Shown here: piece after piece, positions 61,068-64,000 of the stretch | Position numbering within the stretch: the first letter of the stretch is position 1 | Layout: each line of letters opens with the position of its first letter | Assembly (NCBI RefSeq): GCF_000426345.1 | Contig: NZ_AUFE01000004.1 | Span: 62,001 to 126,000, forward strand | Direction of reading: 5' to 3' | Length of the DNA: 64,000 bases | Source: Cupriavidus phytohabitans | Lineage (GTDB): Bacteria; Pseudomonadota; Gammaproteobacteria; Burkholderiales; Burkholderiaceae | Notes under the pieces: model-generated | Database searches by the model: none | Told to the model about the DNA's origin: nothing | The model's input: the letters and a program-made list of their open reading frames with translations, nothing else | Position numbers and translations under genes: made by a program

Positions 61068-62009
61068 ATGCCCGACACCGCCGCGGCGACAGCGCCGCAA
61101 GCTGTTTCACGACATACTGCGCCGCAATTCGGCATCGCCCTCGGCCCGCTGCTGTACTACTGGCCGCGCGAGCGCGTGCTGCAGTTCTACGCCGCGGTCG
61201 CCGATGCTCCGGTCGACCGCGTCTACCTCGGCGAGACCGTCTGCACGCGGCGCCACGAGCTGCGCCACGCGCAATGGCTTGAGATCGCCCGGATGCTGCG
61301 CGATGCCGGCAAGGAGGTGGTGCTGTCCACGCCGGTGCTGGTGGAGTCCGATACCGACATCGCCTGGATGCGCCGCGCCTGCGAGCAGCACGGCTACCTG
61401 GTCGAGGCCAACGACCTTGGCGCGGTGCGCTGCATGGGCGGGCGGCCTTTCATCGCCGGCCCGCACCTGAACGTCTACCATGCCGACACGCTGGCCTGGC
61501 TGTCCGGACTGGGCGCGGCCGGCTGCGTCGTGCCGGTGGAAATGGACGGCCGCACGCTGGCCGCGCTGGCCGCGGCGCGACCGGGCGGTGTCGGCGTCGA
61601 AGCCTTTGTCTGGGGCCGCATGCCGCTGGCGTTCTCGGCGCGCTGCTTCACCGCGCGCCACCATCGGCTGCGCAAGGACAGCTGCGAATTCCGCTGCATG
61701 GACTACCCGGACGGCCTGGTCGCCGCCACCGGCGAAGGCCAGGCGTTCTTCACGCTCAACGGCGTGCAGACGCAGAGCGCGACCTGCCTGGACCTGTGCG
61801 GCGAGGCGCTCGCCATGGCCGCGATGGGCGTGGACATGCTGCGCGTCAGCCCGCATTCGACCGGCACATTGGAGGTGGTGCAACAACTGGCGGCGATCCG
61901 CGCGGGTGAGCGCGCACCGGCGCCCAGCGGCATCACGCCGGCGGGGGCGCAGCCCTGCAATGGCTACTGGCACGGCGGCGCCGGCATCGCGTGGGAGGCA
62001 CGGGCATGA
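61068..62009 (+). CDS. ubiV: anaerobic ubiquinone biosynthesis protein UbiV (U32 family)
   Basis: Partner of UbiU in oxygen-independent ring hydroxylation. The 313-residue protein (E. coli about 290) has the U32 fold (IALGPLLYYWPRERVLQFYA, VYLGETVCTRRHELR) and cluster Cys in TVCTRR, FSARCFTARHH, CEFRCMDYP and CLDLCGEAL. The ATG at 61068 has GGAG six bases upstream; in-frame ATGs at 60987 and 60996, the latter overlapping the ubiU stop, would add 24-27 residues. It overlaps ubiT as ATGA. Confidence 0.92.
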   Translation: MPDTAAATAPQAVSRHTAPQFGIALGPLLYYWPRERVLQFYAAVADAPVDRVYLGETVCTRRHELRHAQWLEIARMLRDAGKEVVLSTPVLVESDTDIAWMRRACEQHGYLVEANDLGAVRCMGGRPFIAGPHLNVYHADTLAWLSGLGAAGCVVPVEMDGRTLAALAAARPGGVGVEAFVWGRMPLAFSARCFTARHHRLRKDSCEFRCMDYPDGLVAATGEGQAFFTLNGVQTQSATCLDLCGEALAMAAMGVDMLRVSPHSTGTLEVVQQLAAIRAGERAPAPSGITPAGAQPCNGYWHGGAGIAWEARA

Positions 62010-62476
62010 ATGCGAACACGAGCCCATTGCACAAGCTGATGACCGGCGTGCACCGGCGCATGCCGGCGCGGGCGCGCGCGCTGCCGCTGGTGGCGGCGCT
62101 GGAGCTGGCGCGCCGCGCCGGCTGGCTGGAGCCGCCGGCCGCGCTGGAAGGCCATGTGTTCCTGCTGACGGTGCAGGACCTGGGGCTGGAAGTGCCGTTC
62201 CGCTGCGAAGGCGGGCGCTTCCGTACCGCCAGTGCCGGCAGCGGCGAACCAGCGCTGACGCTGCGCGCCGCCGCGGTGGACTACCTGCGGCTGCTCGGTG
62301 GCGAGGCCGACACCGACACGCTGTTTTTCCAGCGCAAGCTGGTGATCAGCGGCGACACCGCGCTCGGGCTCGAGGTCAAGTACTGGCTCGATGCGGCGCC
62401 GCGCCCGGCGTGGGTCAGCCAGGCGGCGGCGCGGCTGGTGGCGCTGCAGGGCGCGCTGACGGTACGCGCGGGCTAG
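62006..62476 (+). CDS. ubiT: UbiT-type SCP2-domain ubiquinone biosynthesis accessory factor
   Basis: Lipid-binding accessory factor for anaerobic ubiquinone synthesis, the counterpart of UbiJ. The 156 residues carry an SCP2 domain (about 40-125) with FLLTVQDLGLEVPFRCEGGR, ALTLRAAAVDYLRLLGGEAD and TDTLFFQRKLVISGDTALGL, where the FFxRxLxxxGDTxLG pattern is characteristic of UbiT. The ATG overlaps the ubiV stop by four bases, and GGGAG precedes it. Third and last gene of ubiUVT. Confidence 0.9.
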   Translation: MNANTSPLHKLMTGVHRRMPARARALPLVAALELARRAGWLEPPAALEGHVFLLTVQDLGLEVPFRCEGGRFRTASAGSGEPALTLRAAAVDYLRLLGGEADTDTLFFQRKLVISGDTALGLEVKYWLDAAPRPAWVSQAAARLVALQGALTVRAG

Positions 62477-62503
62477 CCGGCGGCATGGCCAGGCCACGGC
62501 CGT

Positions 62504-64000
62504 TCAGGCCGCTTCGCCATCCAGCATGTACCGGTTGCGGCCCGCGCGCTTGGCGCGGTACATCGCGCTGTCGGCTCGGTGCAGCAGCGGCTCCAGCCGC
62601 GGCGACTCGGGCACGGCGCAGACCGCGCCGACGCTGATCGTTACCACGGGCTGCACCGGGGTGCCGCGGTGCGCGATGCCAAGCTCGCGTACCGCGGCGA
62701 CCATGCGGCGCGCCACCTCGCGGGTTTCTTCGCGCGATGCGCCGGGCAGCACCGCCGCGAATTCCTCGCCGCCCAGCCGCGCGCAGAACTGCTCGCCCGC
62801 TACCGTGCCCGCCAGCGTGCAGGCGATCTGGCGCAGGCAGTCGTCGCCCGCCAGGTGGCCATGCAGGTCGTTGTATTGCTTGAACAGGTCGACATCCAGG
62901 ATCAGCAGTCCCAGAGGCTGGCCGCGCTCGTGCGCGCGCGTCACGGCGGCGAGCGACTCGCGCTGGAAGTAGCGCCGGTTGAAGATGCCGGTGAGCGCAT
63001 CGACGTCGAGGTCGGCCTGCACCTGCCACAGCTGCTCCTCGGTCTGGCCAAGGCGCGCGGTCAAGGCCAGCTCGCGCGACTGGAAGCGGCTGATGTCGCG
63101 CATGAACACCAGGCTGCCGATCTGCCTGCCGTCCAGGCGCGCGACGCTTTCGACAGCCAGCTCGAACGGGGCGCCCGGCGGCACGAACGGCGTGGCCGGT
63201 GCGAGGCCGGGCGCGGCCTGCGCGGATTCAGACGCCGAACCCTGAGCCGATCCCAGCGCCGATCCCAGCGCCGTCTCCCATCCCGCCGGCACCGGCCCGC
63301 CGCGGTGCAGCGCCGGCCACAACTGGGTCGCGGCGGGATTGAATTCCACGACCGTGCCCTTGGCGTCGACGATCACGCAGCCCTCGCGCAGCGCATCGAA
63401 CACGCGCAGCCGGGCGTAGTGGCCGATATCGTCGAGGTGCGTGCGCAGCGCGCAGAACCACACCAGTACCGCCATCAGCGAAAACGTGGCCGGGGTCAGG
63501 TCGCCGCCCAGCGGGCCGGTCCAGCGGTACAGGTACGCGACATGGGCAATCAGCGGCAGCGCCAGGCCGCCGGCCAGGATGGCGCGGCCGCGGCGCGACA
63601 GGGCGTCGTTGGGCACCTCGGCCGTTACCAGGAAATACCAGCTTAGCGCCAGCAGCGAGTAAGACCAGAAGGCCGCGACGGCGTAGCCCGCGCCATGCTC
63701 GAACACCGCGCCGGGCGCGACCCCGGGCGGCATCAGCGTGATGCGTGTCCAGACCAGGTGGTGGCGCTCGTTGGTGAAGACCAGCACCACCGTCACCACT
63801 GCGGCCAGCACTGGCAGCCACAGCCGCGACCATGGCACCACGTAGCGCGGGCGGCTCAGGTGCACCATCGCCACCAGCCAGCCGATCGGCACCGCGACAA
63901 TGCCGATGTACTGGATCTTGGCCCACAGGATGCGCCCGGGCAGGTCGGTCGAGCTGATCTCAAGCAAGCGTCCGCCGCTCCAGACCACCGCGCCGAAGGC
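62504..64000 (-). CDS. membrane diguanylate cyclase (7TM/PAS/GGDEF), start off the window
   Basis: Makes the second messenger cyclic di-GMP. About 498 residues are visible, N-terminus missing. Several membrane helices (IQYIGIVAVPIGWLVAMVHL, LWLPVLAAVVTVVLVF, FWSYSLLALSWYFLV and more) fit the 7TM histidine-kinase-type input module (the last five or six are seen). A PAS domain follows (near VIVDAKGTVVEFNPAATQLW), a Gly/Ser/Ala-rich insert, then the GGDEF domain with ARLGGEEFAAVL. The inhibitory I-site RxxD is absent at its usual place. It is convergent with ubiT. Confidence 0.9.
   Translation of the reverse strand, partial: AFGAVVWSGGRLLEISSTDLPGRILWAKIQYIGIVAVPIGWLVAMVHLSRPRYVVPWSRLWLPVLAAVVTVVLVFTNERHHLVWTRITLMPPGVAPGAVFEHGAGYAVAAFWSYSLLALSWYFLVTAEVPNDALSRRGRAILAGGLALPLIAHVAYLYRWTGPLGGDLTPATFSLMAVLVWFCALRTHLDDIGHYARLRVFDALREGCVIVDAKGTVVEFNPAATQLWPALHRGGPVPAGWETALGSALGSAQGSASESAQAAPGLAPATPFVPPGAPFELAVESVARLDGRQIGSLVFMRDISRFQSRELALTARLGQTEEQLWQVQADLDVDALTGIFNRRYFQRESLAAVTRAHERGQPLGLLILDVDLFKQYNDLHGHLAGDDCLRQIACTLAGTVAGEQFCARLGGEEFAAVLPGASREETREVARRMVAAVRELGIAHRGTPVQPVVTISVGAVCAVPESPRLEPLLHRADSAMYRAKRAGRNRYMLDGEAA

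Noticed and set aside
59665..61110. upstream extension of the flavoprotein frame to 873 residues
   Set aside because: The extra N-terminal part is antisense to ubiU and lacks any domain; a good ribosome site fits the ATG at 59664.

Overview
The window is high-GC DNA from a motile, facultatively denitrifying beta-proteobacterium, most likely a Cupriavidus/Ralstonia-type member of the Burkholderiales. This is inferred from the Bug-type solute receptors, the organisation of the flagellar genes (fliE divergent from fliFGHIJK, with flaG-fliD-fliS-fliT beside fliC), and the mix of stress genes. No rRNA, tRNA, transposase, integrase or CRISPR array was seen, so it reads as stable, probably secondary-replicon DNA rather than a mobile island.

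Layout. (1) 1-8180: a TSUP permease (partial), cysteine synthase, a GFA-family protein, AlkB, and a small acyl-CoA catabolic locus (Bug receptor, CaiB/BaiF CoA-transferase, second Bug receptor, enoyl-CoA hydratase) with a divergent GntR regulator. (2) 8217-22394: flagellar block with fliKJIHGF, divergent fliE, a second FliK-like/FlhB-like pair, fliT-fliS-fliD-flaG and fliC. fliC has a near-consensus sigma-28 promoter. An Hfq-like paralog lies upstream of it. (3) 22395-23326: a non-coding stretch with a well-formed promoter, stem-loop and terminator that I read as a new small RNA. (4) 23327-25918: an MFS efflux pump and an MpaB-family oxygenase.

(5) 26152-52747: a long stress/DNA-maintenance region. 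It holds Ku and LigD (bacterial NHEJ), topoisomerase IB, two ParB-like (ParBc_2) paralogs, two YflT-like stress paralogs, three BON-domain proteins, a histone-H1-like Lys/Ala/Pro protein, a PRC-barrel protein, low-complexity Gly/Gln-rich and Gly/Arg-rich proteins, DUF3008, DUF3309, DUF3182 and two SDRs. In its middle lie hybrid histidine kinases, two sigma-54 activators (one with and one without a receiver) and a degenerate kinase-like protein. Many of these genes have individual strong ribosome binding sites and are short, which suits a starvation, desiccation or DNA-damage regulon.

(6) 52977-62476: an anaerobic/nitrogen-oxide module with NarX-NarL, a hemerythrin, a polytopic membrane protein, a DNR-like Crp/Fnr regulator, a nitronate-monooxygenase-like flavoprotein, and UbiU-UbiV-UbiT for oxygen-independent ubiquinone synthesis. 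Four FNR/DNR-type boxes lie exactly 22 bp upstream of a -10-like hexamer in front of narX, the hemerythrin, the flavoprotein and ubiU. This suggests that one regulator, perhaps the one encoded here, ties the module together. (7) 62504-64000: a membrane diguanylate cyclase that runs off the window.

All function calls come from reading motifs and remembered family consensus. No database search was possible.
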